In this document: positions 17,432 to 30,815 of the stretch, in pieces
Numbering within the stretch: the first letter of the stretch is position 1
Layout of the letters: the number at the start of each line of letters is the position of its first letter
Source of the DNA: Monomorium pharaonis
Taxonomy: Eukaryota; Arthropoda; Insecta; Hymenoptera; Formicidae
Length of the DNA: 64,000 nucleotides
NCBI RefSeq assembly: GCF_013373865.1
Contig: NC_050472.1
Coordinates: forward strand, 248,001-312,000
Direction of reading: 5' to 3'
Notes under the pieces: model-generated
The model's input: only the letters and a program-made list of their open reading frames with translations
The model's database searches: none
What the model was told of the DNA's origin: nothing
Position numbers and translations under genes: made by a program

Positions 17432-19540
17432 GCTAAGTACTCGTCTGAAACTCGCTATAAAATGGTAGGTTACGCTTGTAGTGCGGTGCCAGCCGTCTAA
17501 TAAAAAAATTTTTTTAAAATGCTTAAAGACTGAAACTGTCGACGAAACCTACAAAAAACTTTAACACTATTGCAGAACTATTAAAATATGCTATGTACTC
17601 TTCTGGAATCGCTATAAAATGGTAGTTTACTCTTGTAGTACGGTGCCAGCCGTCTAATAAAGAAATTGCTTAAAATGCTTAAAGACCGGAACTGTCGACG
17701 AAACCTGCAAAAAGCTTTGGAACTATTGCAGAACTATTAAAATATGCTATGTACTCGTCTGGAACTCGCTATAAAATGGTAGTTTACTCTTGTAGTGCGG
17801 TGCCAGCCGTCTAATAAAGAAATTGCTTAAAAATGCTTAAAGACCGGAACTGTCGACGAAACCTGCAAAAAGCTTTGAAACTATTGCAGAACTATTGAAA
17901 AATGCTATGTACTCGTCTGGAACTCGCTATAAAATGGTAGTTTACTCTTGTAGTGCGGTGCCAGCCGTCTAATAAAGAAATTGCTTAAAAATGCTTAAAG
18001 ACCGGAACTGTCGACGAAACCTGCAAAAAGCTTTGAAACTATTGCAGAACTATTGAAAAATGCTATGTACTGTCTGGAACTCGCTATAAAATTGTAGTTT
18101 ACTCTTGTAGTGCGGTGCCAGCCGTCTAATAAAAAAATTCTTTAAAATGCTTAAAGACCGAAACTGTCGACGAAACCTACAAAAAACTTTGTCACTATTG
18201 CAGAACTATTAAAATATGTACTTGTCTGGAACTCGCTATAAAATTGTAATTTATTCTTGTAGTGCGGTGCCAGCCGTCTAATTAAAAAATTCTTAAAAAT
18301 GCTCAAAGACCGGAACTGTCGACGAAACCTACAGAAAGCTTTGTCACTATTGCAGAACTATTAAAATATGTTATGTATTCGTCTGGATCTCGCTATAAAA
18401 TGGTAATTTACTCTTGTAGTGCGGTGTTAGCCGTCTAATAAAAAAATTGTTTAAAAATGCTTAAAAACCGGAACTGTCGACGAAATCTGCAAAAAGCTTT
18501 GGACCTATTGCAGAACTATTAAAACATGCTATGTACTCTTCTGAAATTCGCTATAAAATGGTAGTTTACTCTTGTAGTGCGGTGCCAGCGGTCTACTAAA
18601 AAATTGTTTTAAAATACTTAAAGACCGGAAGTGTCGACAAAACCTGCAAAAAGCTTTGAAACTATTGCAGAACTATTAAAATATGTTATGTACTCGTCTG
18701 GCACTCGCTATAAAATGGTAGTTTACTCTTGTAGTGCGGTGCCAGCCGTCTAATAAAAAAATTGCTTAAAAATGCTTAAAGACCGGAACTGTCGACGAAA
18801 TCTACAAAAGCTTTGACATTATTGCAGAACTTTAGAAAATGTCATAAAGTTGACTGAAACTCGCCAAACAGTGGTACTTTACTCTTGTGGTGCAATGCCA
18901 ACAGCCAAATTAAAAACTGTTTAAATATATTTAATGTACAGAACTATTGCTAAAATCTATCAGGAACTTTAGAACTATTACGGGTGCAAGTAGAACTGCT
19001 GTTAAAATGTTCAATTTTCATTAATGAGGTGCCACTGAAAGTTAGCACCTCATTTTTTTAAATATTTTATGTATTCGTATGGAACTCGCTATAAAATGGT
19101 AATTTACTCTTGTAGTGCGGTGCCAGCCGTCTAATAAAAAAATTGCTTAAAAATGCTTAAAAACCTGATATGTCGACGAAACTTGCAAATAGCTTCGGAA
19201 TTATTACAGAATTATTGAAAAATGCTATGTACTCGTCTGGAACTCGCTATAAAATGGTAGTTTACTCTTGTAGTGCGGTGCCAGCCGTCTAATAAAAAAA
19301 TTGTTTAAAAATGCTTAAAGACCGGAACTGTCGACGAAACATATAAAAAGCTTTGAAACTATTGCGGAACTGTTAGAAAATGCCATAAAGTTAGTTGAAA
19401 CTCGCCAAAAAGTGGTACCTTACTCTTGTAGTGCAATGCCAACAGCCAAATTAAAAAACTGTTTAAATATATTTAATGTACAGAACTATTGCTGAAATCT
19501 ATCAGGAACTCTAGAACTATTACGGGTGCCAGTACTATAT
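17432..19540 (+). repeat. Satellite A (~157-bp monomer), forward array, left arm of inverted repeat
   Basis: About 13 monomers. Each carries the invariant blocks GCACCGCACTACAAGAGTAA (reverse strand), AGACGGCT, and CGTCGAC inside a TTTCGTCGACAGTTCCGG context (reverse strand). Two monomers near 18835-18965 and 19370-19500 are a divergent type with TTGGCATTGCA. A stem (TGAGGTGC/GCACCTCA) occurs at about 19025-19052. The array has no ORF. Confidence 0.95.
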
Positions 19541-20104
19541 TGTTACTCCATCGCTGTTAGAAGGATAGAGAAGAGACGTTAAACCCCACGACAGTAACAC
19601 ATATTTATCAAGTAATTTTTAATTATCTTAATTATCTTTTTTGCCAATACATTAAATATAATTATAATTCTTTTTTTTTATTTGTATTAATTAAAAAATT
19701 AATATATTGTTATTTAAAATGTATATTTTTAATTGCAGGTATGTTTAACTGAATACCATATCTAATTGTATATAATTGTATGTGGCGCCATATATAATGC
19801 TGTGTTAGTAGTGCATTTTGTATATAATTATATATAGCATTATATACAACTATATAGTCATATATAGCCATATATATTAATGTGGCTAATCTGGGTCCAT
19901 ATATAATCAGATATAGCACCATATCTAATTTTATATAATTGTATGTGACGCCAGATATAATGCTATGTGAGCATCCTATATATAATTATATATAGCATTA
20001 TATATGGCGCCATATACAATTAGATATGCAGACTTGCCCGCTAGTTAGAGCGCGGCGCCGTCGATAGGCGGCGTACTCTCTCAGGAGCAAAGTGCAGTCG
20101 ATCC
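19541..20104. repeat. Left inner arm of giant inverted repeat, TATA-rich
   Basis: Nearly identical in reverse complement to 22019-22582; for example a 213-bp segment at 19710-19922 gives the same translation as 22201-22413. The segment is full of ATATAATTATATATGGCGCC-like words and ends in a GC-rich stretch (20028-20104) with GCGCGGCGCCGTCGATAGGC. Similarity stops abruptly at GATC near 20104/22019. Confidence 0.93.
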
Positions 20105-20471
20105 AATATAAACACAACAAATAACATTAATATAATTAAAATTATATATGTATATGCATATATACAGGGTGACAGCTAACCGGCAGCCAATCTGTAATAG
20201 ATAGATATATGTATATATATATATATAGATATACTAATAGATAGATGTATACAAATATACTAATAGATATATTAATATACAAATAAACGTAAATATATAT
20301 ATATATATTTATGTTTATTTCTATATTAGTATATCTATACATCTATCTATTAGTATATCTATATATATCTATCTATTACAGATTGGCTGCCAGTTAGCTG
20401 TCACCCTGTATATATGTATATACATATATAATTTTATTTATATTAATGTTATTTGTTGTGTTTATATTGTG
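20105..20471. mobile_element. Foldback (MITE-like) element
   Basis: Arms 20105-20205 and 20375-20471 are inverted copies of each other, sharing ACACAACAAATAACATTAAT at the tip and CAGGGTGACAGCTAAC further in. Between them is a TATAGATATACTAATAGATA simple-repeat loop. No coding capacity. Confidence 0.8.
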
Positions 20472-22018
20472 TTTTTACTAATATTGTTATTAGAATTTAA
20501 ACATATGTGCATTAACAAATATGATTGCCGTATACATGTATATTCAATATAAATATTAATAATGTTATGTACATCTACATATGTTTATAATTAAAAAATG
20601 AATAATGTATAATAAATAAATCAATTTAAATAAATTATGTAAGAAACACTATCACTTGATTTTTACAAAAAGAAGATAAATTCTATCAAAACCTTATAAA
20701 AGTAAAAAAAAAACGTTAAGTACATATACATTCACAAATCAGTCGAAAGATCAATAAAATCAATCAAATATATTTAAATACGTCATATATAATTATATCT
20801 AAATTATTTCTTCATAAGATAATATTAATGTGAGTTTTTAATTGCAATCAATCAAATTAAATCGGTACATTCAATTTTGAGATATCAAGATTTCTTTCTC
20901 GTAAAAGTTCAATAACATTATTTTCTTCAGATCAGATTCATATGTAATATACACACATGTAAATCCAGTTTGCCATTCAAGAGGCTTTACAATGTGCCTA
21001 CATACAATTTCATTTTACTAAAACAAAATTATTATGTATAATGTAAATAATGAATTTACGAGAAAGAAATCTTGATATCTCAAAATTGAGTGTACCGATT
21101 TAATTGGATTGGTTGCAATTGAAAACTCACATTAATATTATTTCAGGAAAACATAATTTAGATATAATTATATATGACGTTATATATAATTATATGTAAT
21201 TATATATGATTTATATATACCAGCATATATAATTATATATAAATTATTTATGGGCACTATATATAATTTATATATAATTTATATATATTTATATATATTT
21301 TTATATATGGACTCCATTGTTCTTGCCGGCTTATATCTGAAGAAATGCAAATGCTTTATATGATTATATATAATAATATCAGGTCATATCTGATTGTACC
21401 TATTGAAGTTGAGTAATCATATATAGATATATATATATAATCCTATAAAGTCATATATAGTTTCATATATGAAAGAATAAGAACAACTGAGTCTATATAT
21501 GCATCTTTCCGAGAAAAAATAATTATATATAATTATATCTAAATTATTTTTTCATGAGATAATATTAATGTGAGTTTTCAATTGCAACCAATCCAAATAA
21601 ATTGGTACACTCAATTTTGAGATATCAAGATTTCTTTCTCGTAAAAGTTCAATAACATTATTTTCTTCAAATCTTCAAATGACATTATATACAATCATAT
21701 AAAAAAATGGCATTATACAATCGTATACGATTGTATGTAACTATATATAAACATATATAACCACATAGCCATATATAATTATATACAACCACATATAATT
21801 ATATATAATCATATATGATTATATATAATTAACATTATATACAATCAGATTGTATGTAACCATATACAGATATATAAATATTTATATATAAATAACCATA
21901 TATAGATATTTCTAATGAGTAAATCATAAAAATAGTGGCAGTCCTCTTCCACATCAGACAGGAACAAGAAGCTAATTTTTGCTTGCCTTAACCACGCTAC
22001 GAGTGATCTTTATGTAGC
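20472..22018. repeat. Spacer of inverted repeat: TATA-rich DNA with three copies of a ~150-bp repeat
   Basis: A repeat containing AAAATTGA-GATATCAAGATTTCTTTCTCG and AACTCACATTAATATTA-like sequence occurs at about 20782-20935 (+), 21053-21180 (-) and 21527-21678 (+). The rest is ATATAATTATATA cryptic repeat (21170-21900). No gene seen. Confidence 0.8.
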
Positions 22019-22582
22019 CGATCGACTGCACTTTGCTCCTGAGAGAGTACGCCGCCTATCGACGGCGCCGCGCTCTAACTAGCGGGCAAGTCTGCATATC
22101 TAATTGTATATGGCGCCATATATAATGCTATATATAATTATATATAGGATGCTCACATAGCATTATATCTGGCGTCACATACAATTATATAAAATTAGAT
22201 ATGGTGCTATATCTGATTATATATGGACCCAGATTAGCCACATTAATATATATGGCTATATATGACTATATAGTTGTATATAATGCTATATATAATTATA
22301 TACAAAATGCACTACTAACACAGCATTATATATGGCGCCACATACAATTATATACAATTAGATATGGTATTCAGTTAAACATACCTGCAATTAAAAATAT
22401 ACATTTTAAATAACAATATATTAATTTTTTAATTAATACAAATAAAAAAAAGAATTATAATTATATTTAATGTATTGGCAAAAAAGATAATTAAGATAAT
22501 TAAAAATTACTTGATAAATATGTGTTACTGTCGTGGGGTTCAACGTCTCTTCTCTATCCTTCTAACAGCGATGGAGTAACAA
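22019..22582. repeat. Right inner arm of giant inverted repeat
   Basis: Reverse-complement partner of 19541-20104, with the GC-rich GCCTATCGACGGCGCCGCGC segment at 22050-22075 and the TATA-rich words in mirror order. It leads directly into the reversed satellite A array. Confidence 0.93.
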
Positions 22583-25500
22583 TATAGTACTGGCACCCGT
22601 AATAGTTCTAGAGTTCCTGATAGATTTCAGCAATAGTTCTGTACATTAAATATATTTAAACAGTTTTTTAATTTGGCTGTTGGCATTGCACTACAAGAGT
22701 AAGGTACCACTTTTTGGCGAGTTTCAACTAACTTTATGGCATTTTCTAACAGTTCCGCAATAGTTTCAAAGCTTTTTATATGTTTCGTCGACAGTTCCGG
22801 TCTTTAAGCATTTTTAAACAATTTTTTTATTAGACGGCTGGCACCGCACTACAAGAGTAAACTACCATTTTATAGCGAGTTCCAGACGAGTACATAGCAT
22901 TTTTCAATAATTCTGTAATAGTTCCGAAGCTATTTGCAAGTTTCGTCGACATATCAGGTTTTTAAGCATTTTTAAGCAATTTTTTTATTAGACGGCTGGC
23001 ACCGCACTACAAGAGTAAACTACCATTTTATAGCGAGTTCCAGACGAGTACATAGCATTTTTCAATAATTCTGTAATAATTCCGAAGCTATTTGCAAGTT
23101 TCGTCGACATATCAGGTTTTTAAGCATTTTTAAGCAATTTTTTTATTAGACGGCTGGCACCGCACTACAAGAGTAAATTACCATTTTATAGCGAGTTCCA
23201 TACGAATACATAAAATATTTAAAAAAATGAGGTGCTAACTTTCAGTGGCACCTCATTAATGAAAATTGAACATTTTAACAGCAGTTCTACTTGCACCCGT
23301 AATAGTTCTAAAGTTCCTGATAGATTTTAGCAATAGTTCTGTACATTAAATATATTTAAACAGTTTTTTAATTTGGCTGTTGGCATTGCACCACAAGAGT
23401 AAAGTACCACTGTTTGGCGAGTTTCAGTCAACTTTATGACATTTTCTAAAAGTTCTGCAATAATGTCAAAGCTTTTGTAGATTTCGTCGACAGTTCCGGT
23501 CTTTAAGCATTTTTAAGCAATTTTTTTATTAGACGGCTGGCACCGCACTACAAGAGTAAACTACCATTTTATAGCGAGTGCCAGACGAGTACATAACATA
23601 TTTTAATAGTTCTGCAATAGTTTCAAAGCTTTTTGCAGGTTTTGTCGACACTTCCGGTCTTTAAGTATTTTAAAACAATTTTTTAGTAGACCGCTGGCAC
23701 CGCACTACAAGAGTAAACTACCATTTTATAGCGAATTTCAGAAGAGTACATAGCATGTTTTAATAGTTCTGCAATAGGTCCAAAGCTTTTTGCAGATTTC
23801 GTCGACAGTTCCGGTTTTTAAGCATTTTTAAACAATTTTTTTATTAGACGGCTAACACCGCACTACAAGAGTAAATTACCATTTTATAGCGAGATCCAGA
23901 CGAATACATAACATATTTTAATAGTTCTGCAATAGTGACAAAGCTTTCTGTAGGTTTCGTCGACAGTTCCGGTCTTTGAGCATTTTTAAGAATTTTTTAA
24001 TTAGACGGCTGGCACCGCACTACAAGAATAAATTACAATTTTATAGCGAGTTCCAGACAAGTACATATTTTAATAGTTCTGCAATAGTGACAAAGTTTTT
24101 TGTAGGTTTCGTCGACAGTTTCGGTCTTTAAGCATTTTTAAAGAATTTTTTTATTAGACGGCTGGCACCGCACTACAAGAGTAAACTACAATTTTATAGC
24201 GAGTTCCAGACAAGTACATAGCATTTTTCAATAGTTCTGCAATAGTTTCAAAGCTTTTTGCAGGTTTCGTCGACAGTTCCGGTCTTTAAGCATTTTTAAG
24301 CAATTTCTTTATTAGACGGCTGGCACCGCACTACAAGAGTAAACTACCATTTTATAGCGAGTTCCAGACGAGTACATAGCATATTTTAATAGTTCTGCAA
24401 TAGTTCCAAAGCTTTTTGCAGGTTTCGTCGACAGTTCCGGTCTTTAAGCATTTTTAAGCAATTTCTTTATTAGACGGCTGGCACCGTACTACAAGAGTAA
24501 ACTACTATTTTATAGCGAATTCCAGAAGAGTACATAGCATATTTTAATAGTTCTGCAATAGTGTTAAAGTTTTTTGTAGGTTTCGTCGACAGTTTCAGTC
24601 TTTAAGCATTTAAAAAAAATTTTTTTATTAGACGGCTGGCACCGCACTACAAGAGTAACCTACCATTTTATAGCGAGTTTCAGACGAGTACTTAGCATTT
24701 CTCAATAGTTCTGCAATAGTTCCAAAGCTTTTTGCAGGTTTCGTCGACAGTTCCGGTCTTTAAGTATTTAAAAAAAATTTTTTTATTAGACGGCTGGCAC
24801 CGCACTACAAAAGTAAACTACAATTTTATAGCGAGTTTCAGACGAGTACATAGCATTTCTCAATAGTTCTGCAATAGTTCCAAAGCTTTTTGCAGGTTTC
24901 GTCGACAGTTCCGGTCTTTAAGCATTTTTAGGTAATTTGTTTATTAGACGGCTGTGAAAATTGAACATTTTAACAGCAGTTCTACTTGCACCCGTAATAG
25001 TTCTAAAGTTCCTGATAGATTTTAGCAATAGTTCTGTACATTAAATATATTTAAACAGTTTTTTAATTTGGCTGTTGGCATTGCACCACAAGAGTAAAGT
25101 ACCACTGTTTGGCGAGTTTCAGTCAACTTTATGACATTTTCTAAAAGTTCTGCAATAATGTCAAAGCTTTTGTAGATTTCGTCGACAGTTCCGGTCTTTA
25201 AGCATTTTTAAGCAATTTTTTTATTAGACGGCTGGCACCGCACTACAAGAGTAAACTACCATTTTATAGCGAGTGCCAGACGAGTACATAGCATATTTTA
25301 ATAGTTCTGCAATAGTTTCAAAGCTTTTTGCAGGTTTTGTCGACACTTCCGGTCTTTAAGTATTTTAAAACAATTTTTTAGTAGACCGCTGGCACCGCAC
25401 TACAAAAGTAAACTACCATTTTATAGCGAATTTCAGAAGAGTACATAGCATGTTTTAATAGTTCTGCAATAGGTCCAAAGCTTTTTGCAGATTTCGTCGA

Positions 25501-28500
25501 CAGTTCCGGTTTTTAAGCATTTTTTAACAATTTTTTTATTAGACGGCTAACACCGCACTACAAGAGTAAATTACCATTTTATAGCGAGATCCAGACGAAT
25601 ACATAACATATTTTAATAGTTCTGCAATAGTGACAAAGCTTTCTGTAGGTTTCGTCGACAGTTCCGGTCTTTGAGCATTTTTAAGAATTTTTTAATTAGA
25701 CGGCTGGCACCGCACTACAAGAATAAATTACAATTTTATAGCGAGTTCCAGACAAGTACATATTTTAATAGTTCTGCAATAGTTCCAAAGCTTTTTGCAG
25801 GTTTCGTCGACAGTTCCGGTCTTTAAGTATTTTTAAACAATTTTTTAGTAGACCGCTGGCACCGTACTACAAGAGTAAACTACCATTTTATAGCGAATTC
25901 CAGAAGAGTACATAGCATATTTTAATAGTTCTGCAATAGTGTTAAAGTTTTTTGTAGGTTTCGTCGACAGTTTCAGTCTTTAAGCATTTTAAAAAAATTT
26001 TTTTATTAGACGGCTGGCACCGCACTACAAGAGTAACCTACAATTTTATAGCGAGTTTCAGACGAGTACTTAGCATTTCTCAATAGTTCTGCAATAGTTC
26101 CAAAGCTTTTGGCAGGTTTCGTCGACAGTTCCGGTCTTTAAGTATTTTTAAACAATTTTTTAGTAGACCTCTGGCACCGCACTACAAGAGTAAACTACCA
26201 TTTTATAGCGAGTTCCAGACAAGTACATAGCATTTTTCAATAGTTCTGCAATAGTTTCAAAGCTTTTTGCAGGTTTCGTCGACAGTTCCGGTCTTTAAGC
26301 ATTTTTAAGCAATTTCTTTATTAGACGGCTGGCACCGCACTACAAGAGTAAACTACCATTTTATAGCAAGTTCCAGACGAGTACATAACATATTTTAATA
26401 GTTCTGCAATAGTTCCAAAGCTTTTTGCAGGTTTCGTCGACAGTTCCGGTCTTTAAGTATTTTTAAACAATTTTTTAGTAGACCGCTGGCACCGTACTAC
26501 AAGAGTAAACTACCATTTTATAGCGAATTCCAGAAGAGTACATAGCATATTTTAATAGTTCTGCAATAGTGTTAAAGTTTTTTGTAGGTTTCGTCGACAG
26601 TTTCAGTCTTTAAGCATTTTTAAAAAATTTTTTTATTAGACGGCTGGCACCGCACTACAAGAGTAACCTACAATTTTATAGCGAGTTTCAGACGAGTACT
26701 TAGCATTTCTCAATAGTTCTGCAATAGTTCCAAAGCTTTTGGCAGGTTTCGTCGACAGTTCCGGTCTTTAAGTATTTTTAAACAATTTTTTAGTAGACCT
26801 CTGGCACCGCACTACAAGAGTAAACTACCATTTTATAGCGAGTTCCAGACGAGTACATAGCATATTTTAATAGTTCTGCAATAGTTCCAAAGCTTTTTGC
26901 AGGTTTCGTCGACAGTTCCGGTCTTTAAGTATTTAAAAAAAATTTTTTTATTAGACGGCTGGCACCGCACTACAAAAGTAAACTACAATTTTATAGCGAG
27001 TTTCAGACGAGTACATAGCATTTCTCAATAGTTCTGCAATAGTTCCAAAGCTTTTTGCAGGTTTCGTCGACAGTTCCGGTCTTTAAGTATTTTTAGGTAA
27101 TTTGTTTATTAGACGGCTGGCACCGCACTACAGGAGTAAACTACCATTTTATAGTGAGTTCCAGACGAGTACATAACATTTTTCAATAGTTCTGCAATAG
27201 TGACAAAGCTTTTTGTAGGTTTCGTCGACATTTTCGATCTTTAAGTATTTTTAAACAATTTTTTTTATTAGACTGCTGGCACTCCACTACAAGAGTAAAC
27301 TACCATTTTATAGCAAGTTCCAGACGAGTACATAGCATTTTTTAATAGTTTTGCAATAGTTCCAAATCTTTATGCAGGTTTTGTCGACAGTTCCGGTTTT
27401 TAGCATTTTTAAACAATTTTTTTATTAGACGGCTAACACCGCACTACAAGAGTAAATTACCATTTTATAGCGAGATCCAGACGAATACATAACATATTTT
27501 AATAGTTCTGCAATAGTGACAAAGCTTTCTGTAGGTTTCGTCGACAGTTCCGGTCTTTGAGCATTTTTAAGAATTTTTTAATTAGACGGCTGGCACCGCA
27601 CTACAAGAGTAAACTACCATTTTATAGCGAGTTCCATACGAATACATAAAATATTTAAAAAAATAAAATTTAAAAAAATGAGGTGCTAACTTCCAGTGGC
27701 ACCTCATTAATGAAAATTGAACATTTTAACAGCAGTTCTACTTGCACCCGTAATAGTTCTAAAGTTCCTGATAGATTTTAGCAATAGTTCTGTACATTAA
27801 ATATATTTAAACAGTTTTTTAATTTGGCTGTTGGCATTGCACCACAAGAGTAAAGTACCACTGTTTGGCGAGTTTCAGTCAACTTTATGACATTTTCTAA
27901 AAGTTCTGCAATAATGTCAAAGCTTTTGTAGATTTCGTCGACAGTTCCGGTCTTTAAGCATTTTTAAGCAATTTTTTTATTAGACGGCTGGCACCGCACT
28001 ACAAGAGTAAACTACCATTTTATAGCGAGTGCCAGACGAGTACATAGCATATTTTAATAGTTCTGCAATAGTTTCAAAGCTTTTTGCAGGTTTTGTCGAC
28101 AGTTCCGGTTTTTAAGCATTTTTAAACAATTTTTTTATTAGACGGCTAACACCGCACTACAAGAGTAAATTACCATTTTATAGCGAGATCCAGACGAATA
28201 CATAACATATTTTAATAGTTCTGCAATAGTGACAAAGCTTTCTGTAGGTTTCGTCGACAGTTCCGGTCTTTGAGCATTTTTAAGAATTTTTTAATTAGAC
28301 GGCTGGCACCGCACTACAAGAGTAAACTACCATTTTATAGCGAATTTCAGAAGAGTACATAGCATGTTTTAATAGTTCTGCAATAGGTCCAAAGCTTTTT
28401 GCAGATTTCGTCGACAGTTCCGGTTTTTAAGCATTTTTAAACAATTTTTTTATTAGACGGCTAACACCGCACTACAAGAGTAAATTACCATTTTATAGCG

Positions 28501-30310
28501 AGATCCAGACGAATACATAACATATTTTAATAGTTCTGCAATAGTGACAAAGCTTTCTGTAGGTTTCGTCGACAGTTCCGGTCTTTGAGCAATTTTAAGA
28601 ATTTTTTAATTAGACGGCTGGCACCGCACTACAAGAATAAATTACAATTTTATAGCGAGTTCCAGACAAGTACATATTTTAATAGTTCTGCAATAGTGAC
28701 AAAGTTTTTTGTAGGTTTCGTCGACAGTTTCGGTCTTTAAGCATTTTTAAAGAATTTTTTTATTAGACGGCTGGCACCGCACTACAAGAGTAAACTACAA
28801 TTTTATAGCGAGTTCCAGACAAGTACATAGCATTTTTCAATAGTTCTGCAATAGTTTCAAAGTTTTTTGTAGGTTTCGTCGACAGTTTCAGTCTTTAAGC
28901 ATTTTAAAAAAATTTTTTTATTAGACGGCTGGCACCGCACTACAAGAGTAACCTACAATTTTATAGCGAGTTTCAGACGAGTACTTAGCATTTCTCAATA
29001 GTTCTGCAATAGTTCCAAAGCTTTTGGCAGGTTTCGTCGACAGTTCCGGTCTTTAAGTATTTTTAAACAATTTTTTAGTAGACCTCTGGCACCGCACTAC
29101 AAGAGTAAACTACCATTTTATAGCGAGTTCCAGACAAGTACATAGCATTTTTCAATAGTTCTGCAATAGTTTCAAAGCTTTTTGCAGGTTTCGTCGACAG
29201 TTCCGGTCTTTAAGCATTTTTAAGCAATTTCTTTATTAGACGGCTGGCACCGCACTACAAGAGTAAACTACCATTTTATAGCAAGTTCCAGACGAGTACA
29301 TAACATATTTTAATAGTTCTGCAATAGTTCCAAAGCTTTTTGCAGGTTTCGTCGACAGTTCCGGTCTTTAAGTATTTTTAAACAATTTTTTAGTAGACCG
29401 CTGGCACCGTACTACAAGAGTAAACTACCATTTTATAGCGAATTCCAGAAGAGTACATAGCATATTTTAATAGTTCTGCAATAGTGTTAAAGTTTTTTGT
29501 AGGTTTCGTCGACAGTTTCAGTCTTTAAGCATTTTTAAAAAATTTTTTTATTAGACGGCTGGCACCGCACTACAAGAGTAACCTACAATTTTATAGCGAG
29601 TTTCAGACGAGTACTTAGCATTTCTCAATAGTTCTGCAATAGTTCCAAAGCTTTTGGCAGGTTTCGTCGACAGTTCCGGTCTTTAAGTATTTTTAAACAA
29701 TTTTTTAGTAGACCTCTGGCACCGCACTACAAGAGTAAACTACCATTTTATAGCGAGTTCCAGACGAGTACATAGCATATTTTAATAGTTCTGCAATAGT
29801 TCCAAAGCTTTTTGCAGGTTTCGTCGACAGTTCCGGTCTTTAAGCATTTTTAAGCAATTTCTTTATTAGACGGCTGGCACCGCACTACAGGAGTAAACTA
29901 CCATTTTATAGTGAGTTCCAGACGAGTACATAACATTTTTCAATAGTTCTGCAATAGTGACAAAGCTTTTTGTAGGTTTCGTCGACATTTTCGATCTTTA
30001 AGTATTTTTAAACAATTTTTTTTATTAGACTGCTGGCACTCCACTACAAGAGTAAACTACCATTTTATAGCAAGTTCCAGACGAGTACATAGCATTTTTT
30101 AATAGTTTTGCAATAGTTCCAAATCTTTATGCAGGTTTTGTCGACAGTTCCGGTTTTTAGCATTTTTAGGCGATTTGTTTATTAGACGGCTGGCACCGCA
30201 CTACAAGAGTAAACTACAATTTTATAGCGAGTTCCAGACAACCACACAGCATTCTCCAATATATTTCTGCAATAGTTTCAAAGCTTTTTGTAGGTTTTAT
30301 CGACAGTTCG
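22583..30310 (-). repeat. Satellite A, long reversed array with higher-order repeats
   Basis: About 45-50 monomers of ~157 bp in reverse orientation relative to the left array. Marker variants recur in blocks: a GAACATTTTAACAGCAGTTC junction near 23260, 24960 and 27715; an AATAGGTCCAAAGC variant near 23772, 25468 and 28385; an ACTACAGGAGTAAAC variant near 27128 and 29886. This is higher-order, multi-monomer duplication. At about 24953 the monomer is cut short (ACGGCT joined directly to GTGAAAATTG), a recombination joint. No gene. Confidence 0.95.
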
Positions 30311-30815
30311 TTTGACAAACAATGGTATTTATAAGTAACCTCTTTCTAAACCTCTAAGGATAAGTATTTATACATGTCATGAATTACTGGTTAACAATAG
30401 AGCGACATTGTAAGTTGATTTACAAATAAAATATTATATTAAAATTAAATATATTTGACAAATAATATTGTAATTATGTTGGTAATTTAACTTAAACAAA
30501 TCATATGACTTTTTAATTTAATATAAAAAAGTTTCTCAAAATTAACTTTTACTTTAACTAGAAACAAATTAATCTTAACGTAAATTTAATAGAATTAGTA
30601 TTTATTTACGTAACTTTTAACATAATAGAATTCATTTCATAATCAATTAAATTTCATTAACTTAGTTAAAAATTAGATTAACTAACCCAACTCTAAAATT
30701 TAAAAAATGTCAATTACATTACTAACACATACCTATCAGATACCATAAAATTGGCTGAAGTTTAAATACCATAGCGTAGTATTCATATCTGATAGTGCAA
30801 GACAGGATCAAATAA
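30311..30815. other. AT-rich unique spacer between opposite satellite A arrays
   Basis: No gene, promoter or repeat was recognised, apart from a short inverted pair ATCAGATA/TATCTGAT near 30737 and 30788. The satellite stops at 30310 and resumes in forward orientation at 30816, so the spacer marks an inversion joint or an insertion. Confidence 0.5.

Noticed and set aside
16914..17468. Frames running through N
   Set aside because: Span an assembly gap; no evidence.
19710..19922. Seventy-codon Tyr/Ile-rich frame, identical at 22201-22413
   Set aside because: Made of TATA-rich cryptic repeats inside the inverted repeat; the identity reflects the DNA duplication, not coding constraint.
20028..20104. 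tRNA- or SINE-like stretch (GTTAGAGCGCGG ... CAGTCGATCC)
   Set aside because: Weak A-box and B-box resemblance but no cloverleaf could be drawn.
17432..24696. Inverted repeat as a sequencing foldback artefact
   Set aside because: Arms differ by whole monomers and enclose a long non-palindromic spacer, though misassembly is not excluded.
22583..30310. CENP-B box in satellite A (TTCGTCGACAGTTCCGG)
   Set aside because: Begins like the box, but the required central A and the CGGG spacing do not match.
17432..30310. Satellite A as a CRISPR array
   Set aside because: Monomers are contiguous 157-bp repeats without short direct repeats separating unique spacers, and the genome is eukaryotic.
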